From Deinococcus sp. (GTDB taxonomy: Bacteria > Deinococcota > Deinococci > Deinococcales > Thermaceae): a stretch of 12,721 nt of DNA. The position numbers were made by a program, and so were the translations under genes. Shown here piece after piece: positions 1-6,743 of this stretch. Position 1 is the first letter of the stretch; the number at the start of each line of letters is the position of its first letter. The stretch lies in NCBI GenBank assembly GCA_023382135.1, contig JAMCQK010000023.1:1-12721 (forward strand). Reading direction: 5' to 3'. Below the pieces are notes generated by a model. That model had not been told where the DNA came from. It ran no database searches and saw only the letters and a list, made by a program, of their open reading frames with translations.

Positions 1-1
1 T

Positions 2-1228
2 CTCGTCCAGCATTTCAGCCAGACAATCCCCTCCGAAATGCGGAACAAAGACCTGATGACCTACCGCAGGCCTGTTGGCGTTGTTGGTATCATCACCGCC
101 GGAAACTTTCCGGTGGCGGTCCCGTCTTGGAAAATCATCCCGGCGCTGCTCACCGGCAACACCATTGTCTGGAAACCCTCGGAGGACGCCCCGGCCACTG
201 CTTACGCCTTTGCCAAGCTGATTGAAGAAGCCGGTCTTCCCGCGGGAGCGCTCAACGTTGTTTTTGGTGGCGGCAAAGAAGCAGCCGGACAATATCTGGC
301 TGAAATGCTGGACGAGAAGCTCTTGAACAAAATTGCTTTCACTGGTTCCACTGCTGTAGGCCGCTGGATAGGAGAGGTTGCGGGCCGGAACCTGACGCAC
401 CCCACGCTGGAACTCGGTGGCAAGAACCCGCTGGTCGTAATGCGCGATGCGGATTTAGACAACGCCCTCGGCGGCGCGCTTTGGGCCGCCTTTGGAACCG
501 GCGGCCAGCGCTGCACTTCGGCGGGCAACATCATTTTGGACGAACCCATCTACGATGCGTTCAAATCCCAGTTCCTCGAGCGCGTAAAGGCTATCACTAT
601 TGGCGATCCCAACGTCTACCCAGAAGTCCTCTACGGCCCCTTCATCAACGAGCGCTTCTACCAAAACTGGCTCAACCACTATGACTGGGGCAAAACCGAC
701 GGAGCAACCTTGCTCTACGGCAAAGGACGCATTACCCGCGATAACCGGCCCCAAGGTTTCCAAGGCGACCCTGAAACCGGCTTCTTTGGCTGGCCTACGG
801 TGTGGGACGGTGTCAAGCCCGGCATGAAAATTTTCCAAAACGAAGTCTTTGGCCCTACCATCAACCTGGTCAAAGTGAACGGCATCGAGGAAGCCATCCG
901 CGTGGCGAACGCAGTGGAGTATGGTCTCTCAAGCGCTATCTACACCAACAACCGCCTGTGGGCGCACCTGTTCAAGGAGAACATCCAGGCGGGCATGACC
1001 AGCATCAACAACTCCACCACCGGCGCCGAGGCCCACATGCCTTTTGGCGGGGTGAAAGCTTCCGGCAACGGCACCCGCGAATCGGGTATCTGGGTTCTGG
1101 ACGGCTACACCTACTGGCACGGAGTGAACGACGACGTGTCGGGCAGGCTGCAACTCGCGCAGATGGATACCGGCTACATCTCGCCCAGGGCCGCTTTTGA
1201 GGTGGCGAATATGGTGGAGCGCCTATGA
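2..1228 (+). CDS. Aldehyde dehydrogenase, NAD(P)-dependent (5'-truncated by window edge)
   Basis: ALDH-superfamily enzyme oxidising an aldehyde to the acid. The reading frame is open from base 2 to the TGA at 1226-1228 (408 codons), and it aligns with the family ahead of the first ATG (position 38). The N-terminus, roughly 100 residues of a usual ~500, therefore lies before the window. Visible motifs in order are the NAD-binding segment with NFPVAVPSWK and WKPSE, GSTAVG, the general-base Glu of LELGGKNP (codon 410-412), the nucleophile Cys of GQRCTSAG (codon 512-514), and the C-terminal NEVFGPT and MPFGGVKASGNG segments. The style is closest to ALDH7 or semialdehyde dehydrogenases. It overlaps the downstream aminotransferase start by 4 bp (ATGA), so the two are translationally coupled. 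An omega-semialdehyde made by that aminotransferase (e.g. succinic, glutaric or aminoadipic semialdehyde) is the natural substrate guess; the exact one cannot be read from the sequence. Confidence 0.93.
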   Translation, partial: LVQHFSQTIPSEMRNKDLMTYRRPVGVVGIITAGNFPVAVPSWKIIPALLTGNTIVWKPSEDAPATAYAFAKLIEEAGLPAGALNVVFGGGKEAAGQYLAEMLDEKLLNKIAFTGSTAVGRWIGEVAGRNLTHPTLELGGKNPLVVMRDADLDNALGGALWAAFGTGGQRCTSAGNIILDEPIYDAFKSQFLERVKAITIGDPNVYPEVLYGPFINERFYQNWLNHYDWGKTDGATLLYGKGRITRDNRPQGFQGDPETGFFGWPTVWDGVKPGMKIFQNEVFGPTINLVKVNGIEEAIRVANAVEYGLSSAIYTNNRLWAHLFKENIQAGMTSINNSTTGAEAHMPFGGVKASGNGTRESGIWVLDGYTYWHGVNDDVSGRLQLAQMDTGYISPRAAFEVANMVERL

Positions 1229-2556
1229 AACCTTTTGTCAAAATGCCATTTCCGGGGCCGAAAGCCAGGGCGCTGTTCGAGCGCGACCAGAAAGTCTCCT
1301 CAACATCAAACACGCGGGGTTATCCAATACTTGCCGACCATGGCCAAGGAGTTTTTGTCTGGGATGTGGACGGAAACTGCTTTCTGGACCTGATGGCGGG
1401 CATTGCGGTCAACACCACCGGCTACGCGCATCCGCGGATTGTCGAGGCCGTAAAACAGCAGACCGAAAAACTGGTTCACCTGTGTTACGCAATCTTCCCG
1501 CAGGAACCGCAGATTCGCCTGGCTGAACGTTTGAACGAAAAACTGGGTGGCGGCTACCGGGTATTTTTTGGCAACTCCGGCACCGAGGGCATGGAAGCTG
1601 TCATGAAGCTGGTGCGCTACCACAGCAAGCGTCCTTACAGCATCGCCTTTACCGGCGGTTTCCACGGGCGTTCGTCCTTTGGGCTTTCGCTCACCGCGTC
1701 TAACGCCAAGTACAAGAAAGGCTTTGGGCCACTGATCGCCGGCGTGACCCATATTCCCTTCCCGAACCCCTACCGCCCGATATTCGGCGCTACCGCCGAG
1801 ACGGTGGGTGACGCGGTTCTGGATTACCTCGAGCACCTGTTCAAAACCATCCTTCCGCCCGAGGAGGTGGGCGCCGTGTATATCGAACCCATTCAGGGTG
1901 AAGGGGGTTATATTGTTCCGCCCAAAGGCTTTTTGCCTGCACTGCGCAAGCTTACCGAGAAGCATGGGATTTTGCTGGTGGCGGACGAGGTACAGACCGG
2001 TGTGGGGCGGACCGGTAAATTCTTTGCGATGGAGCACGAGGGCGTTAAGCCCGATGTAGTGGTGCTCGCCAAGGGTCTGGCTTCCGGCTTCCCGATCAGC
2101 GCGGTGCTTTTCAAGGAAGAACTTTCCACCTGGGAGCCGGGCTCGCACGGGACCACGTTCGGCGGCAACACGGTGGCCGCCGCCGCTGCACACGCCACGC
2201 TTGACCTGCTCGAGGAAGGCGTGATGCAAAACGCAGCGGATATAGGAAGCTACTTTATTGAGCGGCTAAAGCAGTTGCAAAAACGCTTCCCGCGAATTGG
2301 CGAGGTGCGCGGCAGGGGGTTGATGGTAGGCCTCGAGGCCGTCAAGGATCCAATCACTAAAGAGGAAGACCCCGCCCTGCGCGACGCCCTGGTCAAACGT
2401 TGCTACCAGAAAGGCCTGATGGTCCTTGGCGCGGGCACCAGCGCCATGCGGCTTGCTCCGCCGCTTATCATCAGCAAAGAAGAAGCGGACCTGGCCATCG
2501 AGCTTGTTGGTGAAGCGTTGGCGGACGTTTTGGAGCAACCAAAAGCACAGTCCTAA
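1225..2556 (+). CDS. Class III PLP-dependent aminotransferase (4-aminobutyrate/acetylornithine family)
   Basis: 443-residue fold-type I aminotransferase that moves an omega- or alpha-amino group to 2-oxoglutarate or pyruvate. PLP-site residues visible are S118-G119-T120 (phosphate cup in FGNSGTEGMEA), the FHGRS segment, D254 in VADEVQTGVGRTG (pyridine N), and K283 in VVLAKGLASGFP (Schiff base). HGTTFGGN and RGRGLMVGLE near the C-terminus are also family hallmarks. The ATG lies inside the stop of the aldehyde dehydrogenase (ATGA), so no separate promoter or RBS is expected. Together the pair would convert an amine such as GABA, 5-aminovalerate or a lysine product to a semialdehyde and then the acid. 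I do not assign gabT, because acetylornithine/ornithine-type members and amino-acid racemases share all these motifs. Confidence 0.92.
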   Translation: MKPFVKMPFPGPKARALFERDQKVSSTSNTRGYPILADHGQGVFVWDVDGNCFLDLMAGIAVNTTGYAHPRIVEAVKQQTEKLVHLCYAIFPQEPQIRLAERLNEKLGGGYRVFFGNSGTEGMEAVMKLVRYHSKRPYSIAFTGGFHGRSSFGLSLTASNAKYKKGFGPLIAGVTHIPFPNPYRPIFGATAETVGDAVLDYLEHLFKTILPPEEVGAVYIEPIQGEGGYIVPPKGFLPALRKLTEKHGILLVADEVQTGVGRTGKFFAMEHEGVKPDVVVLAKGLASGFPISAVLFKEELSTWEPGSHGTTFGGNTVAAAAAHATLDLLEEGVMQNAADIGSYFIERLKQLQKRFPRIGEVRGRGLMVGLEAVKDPITKEEDPALRDALVKRCYQKGLMVLGAGTSAMRLAPPLIISKEEADLAIELVGEALADVLEQPKAQS

Positions 2557-2583
2557 GGGACGCGCCGGGCAAAAAAATCACCA

Positions 2584-2615
2584 GCCCTTCGGGCCCCACT
2601 CCTTAGCAAGGGGGC
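2584..2615 (+). terminator. Possible hairpins after the ALDH-aminotransferase operon
   Basis: The 98-bp gap before the next gene contains GCCC-TTC-GGGC (2584-2594), then CCTT-AGC-AAGG (2601-2611) with outer GCCC/GGGC arms (2593-2596 with 2612-2615). A T-run lies at 2627-2632, too far away for a canonical intrinsic terminator. The rest of the gap has no gene; it ends in the promoter of the aldo/keto reductase. Confidence 0.3.
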
Positions 2616-2642
2616 ATGGGTATTAGTTTTTTGGCAAAGTCG

Positions 2643-2654
2643 TACAATCTCTAT
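2643..2654 (+). promoter_or_regulatory. Leaderless-type -10 (TACAAT) for the aldo/keto reductase
   Basis: TACAAT at 2643-2648 lies 6 nt before the ATG at 2655 with no Shine-Dalgarno sequence between. A start about 7 nt after the -10 would put the mRNA 5' end on or next to the ATG. No clear TTGACA-like -35 is seen at 16-18 bp. The site decides the start codon: the in-frame ATG at 2616 would lie upstream of the promoter. Confidence 0.7.
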
Positions 2655-3671
2655 ATGAGCTATCGCAGACTAGGCAGCAGCGGCCTCAAGGTTTACCCCA
2701 TTGCGCTTGGCAGCATGCAGTTTGGCTGGACGGCGGACGAGAACACCGCGCAGCAGGTTATGGACGCTTTTGTGGAGGGCGGCGGCAACCTGATTGACAC
2801 CGCCGACATCTACTCCATGTGGTCGCCGCCGAATCCGGGGGGCGTTTCCGAAGAAATAATTGGCCGCTGGATAAAGTCGCGCAAAAACCGCGATCGCGTG
2901 CTGGTGGCCACCAAAGTGCGCGGACCGATGGGCGTCAACGGCGTTGAAGGCAAAACGCACCCGCTCCAGCGCGAAGGACTCTCGCGCCGCTGGATCATGA
3001 AAGCCTGCGAGGATTCGCTGCGCCGGTTGCAGGTGGACCACATTGACCTTTATCAGATGCACTGGATTGACCCAGAAACACCAATTGAGGAAAGCCTTTC
3101 GGCCTTCACAGACTTAGTGCGAAAAGGCTACGTGCGCTACATTGGCTGTTCCAACTTTTCGGCTTGGCGGCTGATGCAGGCCCTTTGGGCTTCGGACAAG
3201 CACGGGTTTGAATCGTTCGTATCCATCCAGCCGGAATACAGTATCGCCCAGCCTACCCGCGCTAACTTCGAGCGCGAGATCGCGCGGGTTTGCGAGAACT
3301 ATGGCATCGGGATTATCCCCTATAGCCCCTTGGCTGGTGGTTTTCTAACGGGTAAGTACCAAAAAGGCCAGCCGCTGCCGGATAGCGTGCGTGCGCAGGG
3401 CATTGCGGGCAGCAAGTTTAATGATCAGAACTTTGCTACCCTTGACAAGCTGAAGGAAATTGCCTCGTCTAAAGGAACTACGGTAGCTGCGGTTGCGCTC
3501 GCGTGGCTGCTCTCGAGGCCCATGATGACCGCGCCGATTGTGGGCGCCAACTCGGTGAAGCAGCTTCAAGACCTACTGCCGGCTGCAACATTAGTGCTTT
3601 CGGCTGAGGAAGTGGCCGCGCTGGATACGGCTTCGGACTGGCCCAGGGCGAGGACGGAAAAAGAGCAGTGA
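2655..3671 (+). CDS. Aldo/keto reductase
   Basis: 338-residue TIM-barrel NADP(H)-dependent oxidoreductase reducing carbonyl compounds, expected in the cytoplasm. It begins MSYRRLGSSGLKV, the usual start of bacterial AKRs. The catalytic tetrad is visible: D48 and Y53 (LIDTADIY), K87 (VLVATKVRG) and H136 (DLYQMHW). The cofactor-binding C-terminal part (YSPLAGGFLTGKY, then the barrel-end VGANSVKQLQ) is intact. The ATG at 2616 would add 13 residues with no family counterpart and is rejected. The gene stands alone, convergent with the methyltransferase 61 bp away. Substrate unknown; members of this type often act on sugars, aldehydes or quinones. Confidence 0.92.
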   Translation: MSYRRLGSSGLKVYPIALGSMQFGWTADENTAQQVMDAFVEGGGNLIDTADIYSMWSPPNPGGVSEEIIGRWIKSRKNRDRVLVATKVRGPMGVNGVEGKTHPLQREGLSRRWIMKACEDSLRRLQVDHIDLYQMHWIDPETPIEESLSAFTDLVRKGYVRYIGCSNFSAWRLMQALWASDKHGFESFVSIQPEYSIAQPTRANFEREIARVCENYGIGIIPYSPLAGGFLTGKYQKGQPLPDSVRAQGIAGSKFNDQNFATLDKLKEIASSKGTTVAAVALAWLLSRPMMTAPIVGANSVKQLQDLLPAATLVLSAEEVAALDTASDWPRARTEKEQ

Positions 3672-3687
3672 GTTTTGCCTGCTTGCG

Positions 3688-3707
3688 GGGCCGGCATCGT
3701 GCGGCCC
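3688..3707. terminator. GC-rich hairpin between convergent genes
   Basis: GGGCCG and CGGCCC form a 6-bp stem with an 8-nt loop in the 61-bp gap between two convergent stop codons. It reads the same from both strands and could serve as a bidirectional terminator. Neither side has a T-tract, so this is only a candidate. Confidence 0.3.
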
Positions 3708-3732
3708 GGGGATTCCTTAATTGGGACCGGGA

Positions 3733-4485
3733 CTATTGTGCGGGCTCGAAGTACCGTATGTGGCCGTGGAAGTGGAACCGGGCGGCGGGTCCGGGAAAGA
3801 GCGGGGTAACCGAGGTGAGTATCCAGTCCATTGTGGACTCGAGCCCTGCCTCCCCCTGCTCTACTCGATTAATCACATTGGACTGCGTGAGCAAATATTC
3901 GGCCAGCGTCCGCGGCGAAAGCTCAAGCTGGTGCTGAAAGCGCTCCGGTTCCTTCTCTATGAAGCCGGAATTTGCCGGAACCTCCACGAACGCCGGTGGC
4001 CTTGGCGGAGCCGGGTAGCGCAGCAAGTATTCGCTGTTCCACTCAGCAAACTTTGGGTTTCCCGCCATCTCACCTGTAAACCCGTGACCGTAAATCACCA
4101 ATAAACCATCTGCTCTAACCACCCGCCTTGCCTCGGCCAGAAATTTCCCCTGGTCGAACCAATGAAACGCCATGCATGTGGTTATTAGGCCAAAATGAGC
4201 ATTGGCAAATGGAAGCGCCTCGGCGGGTGCGTTCAAATAGCGTATGCGTGGGTGAGGCTCTGCAAACGCGAGCATCTCGTCCGAGATATCAGTACCAGTA
4301 ACATTGTTTGCAACAACCAGCAAGGCCTTGGTGGAATTTCCAGTTCCACAGCCCACATCCAGGGCCTTATCAAAGGGTAGGCGCGAGGGATAACGCGCGG
4401 CAATTTTCTCCAGTACCAAGGGGTGAAAGTAGGGTCTTGCTTTGGCGTACCGTTCTGCGGCGGACCGGTGGGCAAAGTAGTTCAC
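3733..4485 (-). CDS. Class I SAM-dependent methyltransferase (UbiE/trans-aconitate-methyltransferase-like)
   Basis: 250-residue soluble Rossmann-fold methyltransferase. Motif I is ALDVGCGTG (residues 41-49), the acidic ribose-binding residue is D66 in TGTDIS, motif II is FANAHFGLI (93-101), and it is followed by AFHWFD (106-111), typical of the Methyltransf_11/25 group. The start is a GTG at 4485-4483, placed 6 nt after a TACCCT -10 element; no upstream in-frame ATG exists. The substrate is unknown: this group includes trans-aconitate, quinone and small-molecule methylases, and neither neighbour points to one. It is transcribed divergently from trmH, with a repeat-like element in the shared 151-bp spacer. 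Confidence 0.85.
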   Translation of the reverse strand: MNYFAHRSAAERYAKARPYFHPLVLEKIAARYPSRLPFDKALDVGCGTGNSTKALLVVANNVTGTDISDEMLAFAEPHPRIRYLNAPAEALPFANAHFGLITTCMAFHWFDQGKFLAEARRVVRADGLLVIYGHGFTGEMAGNPKFAEWNSEYLLRYPAPPRPPAFVEVPANSGFIEKEPERFQHQLELSPRTLAEYLLTQSNVINRVEQGEAGLESTMDWILTSVTPLFPGPAARFHFHGHIRYFEPAQ

Positions 4486-4497
4486 GGCTTAAGGGTA
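4486..4497 (-). promoter_or_regulatory. Leaderless-type -10 (TACCCT) for the methyltransferase
   Basis: On the minus strand TACCCT (4497-4492) is 6 nt before the GTG at 4485. It fits TANNNT but is weaker than its counterparts in this window. No Shine-Dalgarno sequence and no obvious -35 are seen. Confidence 0.5.
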
Positions 4498-4540
4498 CAA
4501 AACTGCCTGATAGGCTGTTTGAGACTGCACAGATTTGATA

Positions 4541-4612
4541 GCGCCCTCACCCTCACCTTCCCCCAGGGAAGATGGAAGCCACCTGCTCACCACCTTCTCC
4601 CGCTGAGGGGGC
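4541..4612. repeat. Inverted-repeat intergenic element
   Basis: A 72-bp stretch is bounded by GCGCCCTCA (4541-4549) and TGAGGGGGC (4604-4612), inverted matches in 8 of 9 positions. Inside it are a perfect hairpin CTTCCC-CCA-GGGAAG (4557-4571) and three CTCACC words. It resembles dispersed non-coding palindromic repeats found between bacterial genes. Whether it recurs in this genome cannot be seen from one copy. Confidence 0.45.
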
Positions 4613-4622
4613 CGGTACGAAA

Positions 4623-4636
4623 TACAATGGAAGACT
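4623..4636 (+). promoter_or_regulatory. Leaderless-type -10 (TACAAT) for trmH
   Basis: TACAAT at 4623-4628 is followed by 8 nt and then the GTG at 4637. GGAAG at 4629-4633 is only 3 nt from the GTG, too close for a working ribosome binding site. The -10 is identical to that of the aldo/keto reductase. Confidence 0.65.
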
Positions 4637-5287
4637 GTGACCCCCGAACGATTCAAGCGGTTGAATGAGGTGCTTTCCCGCCGCCAGCCGGACCTTACGG
4701 TTCTACTGGAGCAGGTTCACAAGCCCCACAACCTTTCCGCCATTTTGCGTACCTGTGATGCGGTGGGCGTCCTCGAGGCCCACGCGGTTGCCTCCGGGCG
4801 CCACCTGCCGACTTACCATGACACCTCTGGTGGAAGCCACAAATGGATGTTCCTCCAGGTCCACCGGGACGTTGCCACCGCTTTTCACAATCTGCGCGCC
4901 TCGGGGTTCAAAATCTACGCGGCGCATCTGTCGGAGCAGGCGCTGGATTACCGCGAGCTTGACTACACCAAGCCCAGTTGCATTTTGCTTGGAGCGGAGA
5001 AGTGGGGCGTAAGCGAGCAGGCTGCGTTGCTTGCCGACGGGCACATCGTTATTCCCATGATGGGCATGGTGCAGTCGCTCAACGTTTCGGTGGCGGCGGC
5101 GGTCATTCTGTTCGAGGCTCAGCGCCAGAGGCTCAAAGCGGGTATGTACCAGGCCTCCCGGCTCGAGGCCCAGAACTACCGGCGGATTCTGTTTGAATGG
5201 GCCTACCCGGAAGTAGCCGAGATATGCCAGAAAGAGAACAGGCCCTACCCGGAGCTAGGCCCGGGCGGGGAGCTTGCTCCAGGATAA
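4637..5287 (+). CDS. trmH: tRNA (guanosine-18-2'-O)-methyltransferase TrmH
   Basis: SPOUT-class (trefoil-knot) enzyme that methylates the 2'-OH of G18 in the tRNA D-loop using SAM, stabilising tRNA in thermophiles. Motif 1 has N32 and R38 (HKPHNLSAILRTCDAVG), motif 2 has E121 (LLGAEKWGVSE), and motif 3 has S147 and N149 (MVQSLNVSVAAAVILFEAQRQR). Each is offset by three from the recalled T. thermophilus TrmH residues N35, R41, E124, S150 and N152. The GTG start fits the homologue's short N-terminus and the -10 upstream. At 216 residues it is about 20 longer than the recalled 194 of T. thermophilus. The last residues (GELAPG) are encoded by one arm of a 12-bp inverted repeat, so the C-terminus may have been altered by that repeat. 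Confidence 0.95.
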   Translation: MTPERFKRLNEVLSRRQPDLTVLLEQVHKPHNLSAILRTCDAVGVLEAHAVASGRHLPTYHDTSGGSHKWMFLQVHRDVATAFHNLRASGFKIYAAHLSEQALDYRELDYTKPSCILLGAEKWGVSEQAALLADGHIVIPMMGMVQSLNVSVAAAVILFEAQRQRLKAGMYQASRLEAQNYRRILFEWAYPEVAEICQKENRPYPELGPGGELAPG

Positions 5288-5334
5288 CAGGCCGCTTTTT
5301 CCCGGCGTGGCCGGGACAGGCGGGAGCAAGCTCC
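5269..5334. repeat. 66-bp inverted repeat overlapping the trmH stop codon
   Basis: GGAGCTTGCTCC (5269-5280) and its exact reverse complement GGAGCAAGCTCC (5323-5334) flank 42 bp. Each arm is itself near-palindromic (5 bp around TT or AA). The spacer holds a perfect nested hairpin CCCGGC-GTG-GCCGGG (5301-5315). The trmH TAA is at 5285-5287, inside the element. It could be the trmH terminator or a small palindromic insertion. Confidence 0.6.
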
Positions 5335-5336
5335 AA

Positions 5337-5370
5337 GGCCTTTAACCAGTGTGGTAAAAAGCCCAAGGGC
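5337..5370. other. Adjacent hairpins in the trmH-vanW spacer
   Basis: GGCCTTTAACCA (5337-5348) and TGGTAAAAAGCC (5352-5363) pair in 10 of 12 positions around a GTG loop, and GCCCAAGGGC (5361-5370) is a small perfect palindrome. With the larger repeat before them they make most of the 164-bp spacer foldable. The remaining 5371-5437 shows no structure I can support. Confidence 0.4.
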
Positions 5371-5437
5371 GCCAAAACTCACGCCCGGAACAAAACTGTA
5401 AGTGCGCTCAAACACACCGCCGGTTCCAAAAAACCAA

Positions 5438-5451
5438 GATAATCTTAGAAG
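5438..5451 (+). promoter_or_regulatory. Leaderless-type -10 (GATAAT or overlapping TAATCT) for the VanW protein
   Basis: GATAAT at 5438-5443 is 8 nt before the ATG at 5452; the overlapping TAATCT (5440-5445) is 6 nt before it. No Shine-Dalgarno sequence is present, and no -35 is recognisable. Confidence 0.6.
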
Positions 5452-6636
5452 ATGCGCTTTTTCATGGCACTTTCTGCGCTCGCGCTTTTCGGGTCCGCCC
5501 TGGCTGGCCCCAGAGCTGTTTTGGTGGTTAAAGAATGGGCGCTTGAGAAGGGTGAAATCAAAGAATACATCGGCACTAAAAGTTATCCCGTTGGCGGAGT
5601 CGGCCTGGTTGAACCACTTATAAAAGAACTTTCGCGCCAGCCCGCACCCGCGCGCTGGGGGTATTTCCGGGACCGCGGCTGGGTGGCCATTGAACGGCCG
5701 GGTTACAGCATCAACCTTGATCTAGCCAAGGCCGCCTATATGAACGCGCTGGCTTCCGGTAAGTCTCAGTTTGTGCTTCCCACCGTCTACACGGCTTCCG
5801 ACAGAGGCGTGGCTTACTTCTACGGTATCGGCGTACGCGAGCTTATCTCCGAAGCCACTACCACCTTCTTTGGCTCGACCCCCGAGCGTATCTTCAACCT
5901 GACACTCGCTTCCAGCAAGCTCAACGGCATCTTTATTCCACAGGGCCAGGTCTTTTCGTTTGCCAAAGCCGTGGGCGAAATCTCGGAACAAGCCGGCTAC
6001 AAAGACGCCTTCGTGATCGTCGGCGATAAAACCGAAAAGGGTGTGGGCGGCGGGCTCTGCCAGGTCTCCACCACCATGTTCCGCGCCGCCTACTTTGCCG
6101 GACTTCCCATCCTTGAACGCAAGCCGCACAGCTACCAGGTTGGCTATTACCGTCCCACCGGCCTCGATGCTGCGGTTTTCCTGCCCTGGCAGGACCTGAA
6201 ATTCAAAAACGATACCCCCGGCCATATCCTGGTGCTTACCCGGGTGCGTGGCCACAGCCTGACGTTCCGCTTCTTCGGCACCAAGGACCGTTCAGCAAAC
6301 TGGACCTCGCCCGTAATCACCAATCGCATTCCGGCGCCGCCCACGCGCTACATTCCCACCACCGATCTGCCCCCCGGAAAGCAAAAACAAATAGACTTCC
6401 GCGCCGATGGCGCCAACGTCACGGTGGTTCGCACGGTCAAGTTTGCCGACGGCCGGGTAAAGAGCGATACGCTTGCCAGCAAGTACAAACCGTGGGCAGA
6501 AGTTTATCTGGTGGGAGAGGAGCCCAAGCCAGAGCCGCCCACGACCGCCAACCCCCAAGAGGCTGGCCCATCTGGCTCAACCGCGCCTAGCACCCCAGGC
6601 GAACAAGCGCCCGCTCCTCCCGCTACTGGAGACTGA
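5452..6636 (+). CDS. Secreted VanW-family protein with G5-like domain
   Basis: 394 residues. Residues 1-18 form a signal peptide (short basic start, hydrophobic core, ALA cleavage site before G19). The VanW domain spans about 137-277: PQGQVFSFAKAVGEISEQAGY, the signature GVGGGLCQVSTTMF with C203, then ERKPHSYQVGYY and the FKN segment. Residues about 300-355 (DLPPGKQKQIDF, VTVVRTVKFADGRV, then VYLVG) look like a G5 domain, a cell-wall or polysaccharide-associated module. The last ~39 residues are a Pro/Thr/Ser-rich tail. Residues 19-136 may be a peptidoglycan-binding module as in other VanW proteins, but I cannot confirm it. The biochemical role of VanW domains is not firmly known; a cell-envelope function is the inference. 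Not linked here to van resistance genes. Confidence 0.88.
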   Translation: MRFFMALSALALFGSALAGPRAVLVVKEWALEKGEIKEYIGTKSYPVGGVGLVEPLIKELSRQPAPARWGYFRDRGWVAIERPGYSINLDLAKAAYMNALASGKSQFVLPTVYTASDRGVAYFYGIGVRELISEATTTFFGSTPERIFNLTLASSKLNGIFIPQGQVFSFAKAVGEISEQAGYKDAFVIVGDKTEKGVGGGLCQVSTTMFRAAYFAGLPILERKPHSYQVGYYRPTGLDAAVFLPWQDLKFKNDTPGHILVLTRVRGHSLTFRFFGTKDRSANWTSPVITNRIPAPPTRYIPTTDLPPGKQKQIDFRADGANVTVVRTVKFADGRVKSDTLASKYKPWAEVYLVGEEPKPEPPTTANPQEAGPSGSTAPSTPGEQAPAPPATGD

Positions 6637-6743
6637 GTATCTCCAGCCTAAGTTTGTCGAAAGGCTTGAAAAGCCATACCGTGTTCCTTGCTCCCTCTGG
6701 CCGGGTGAGTTTGACCGAATGGTCAAACTCACCCTGGAGATAC
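6637..6743. repeat. 107-bp nested inverted repeat exactly filling the vanW-apgM gap
   Basis: GTATCTCCAG (6637-6646) and CTGGAGATAC (6734-6743) are perfect 10-bp inverted repeats. The left arm begins on the base after the vanW stop (TGA 6634-6636); the right arm ends on the base before the apgM stop (CTA 6744-6746 on the plus strand). Inside are a small hairpin GGCTT-GAA-AAGCC (6663-6675) and a 14-bp perfect hairpin (6703-6734). A transcript of either strand could fold as a three-way junction. Confidence 0.75.
6703..6734. terminator. 14-bp perfect hairpin, likely bidirectional terminator
   Basis: GGGTGAGTTTGACC and GGTCAAACTCACCC pair perfectly over 14 bp around a GAAT loop, between two convergent genes. 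The strength and position suit a bidirectional terminator. There is no adjacent T-tract on either strand; the nearest on the plus strand is TTTTT at 6756-6760, inside apgM. Confidence 0.6.

Noticed and set aside
1306..2229. 307-codon antisense open frame inside the aminotransferase gene
   Set aside because: It lies entirely opposite a gene with intact PLP-site motifs and has no recognisable domain; it arises from GC-rich codon bias.
2616..2654. Upstream ATG extending the aldo/keto reductase to 351 residues
   Set aside because: It would place coding sequence across the TACAAT promoter, adds residues with no family match, and MSYRRLGSSGLKV at 2655 is the standard AKR start.
3668..4104. Plus-strand open frames opposite the methyltransferase
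   Set aside because: The minus-strand frame carries the SAM-binding motifs; the plus-strand frames have no recognisable content.
5452..6636. Glycopeptide-resistance gene based on the VanW domain
   Set aside because: VanW-domain proteins are widespread outside van clusters, and no vanH/A/X, vanS/R or vanY neighbour is present.
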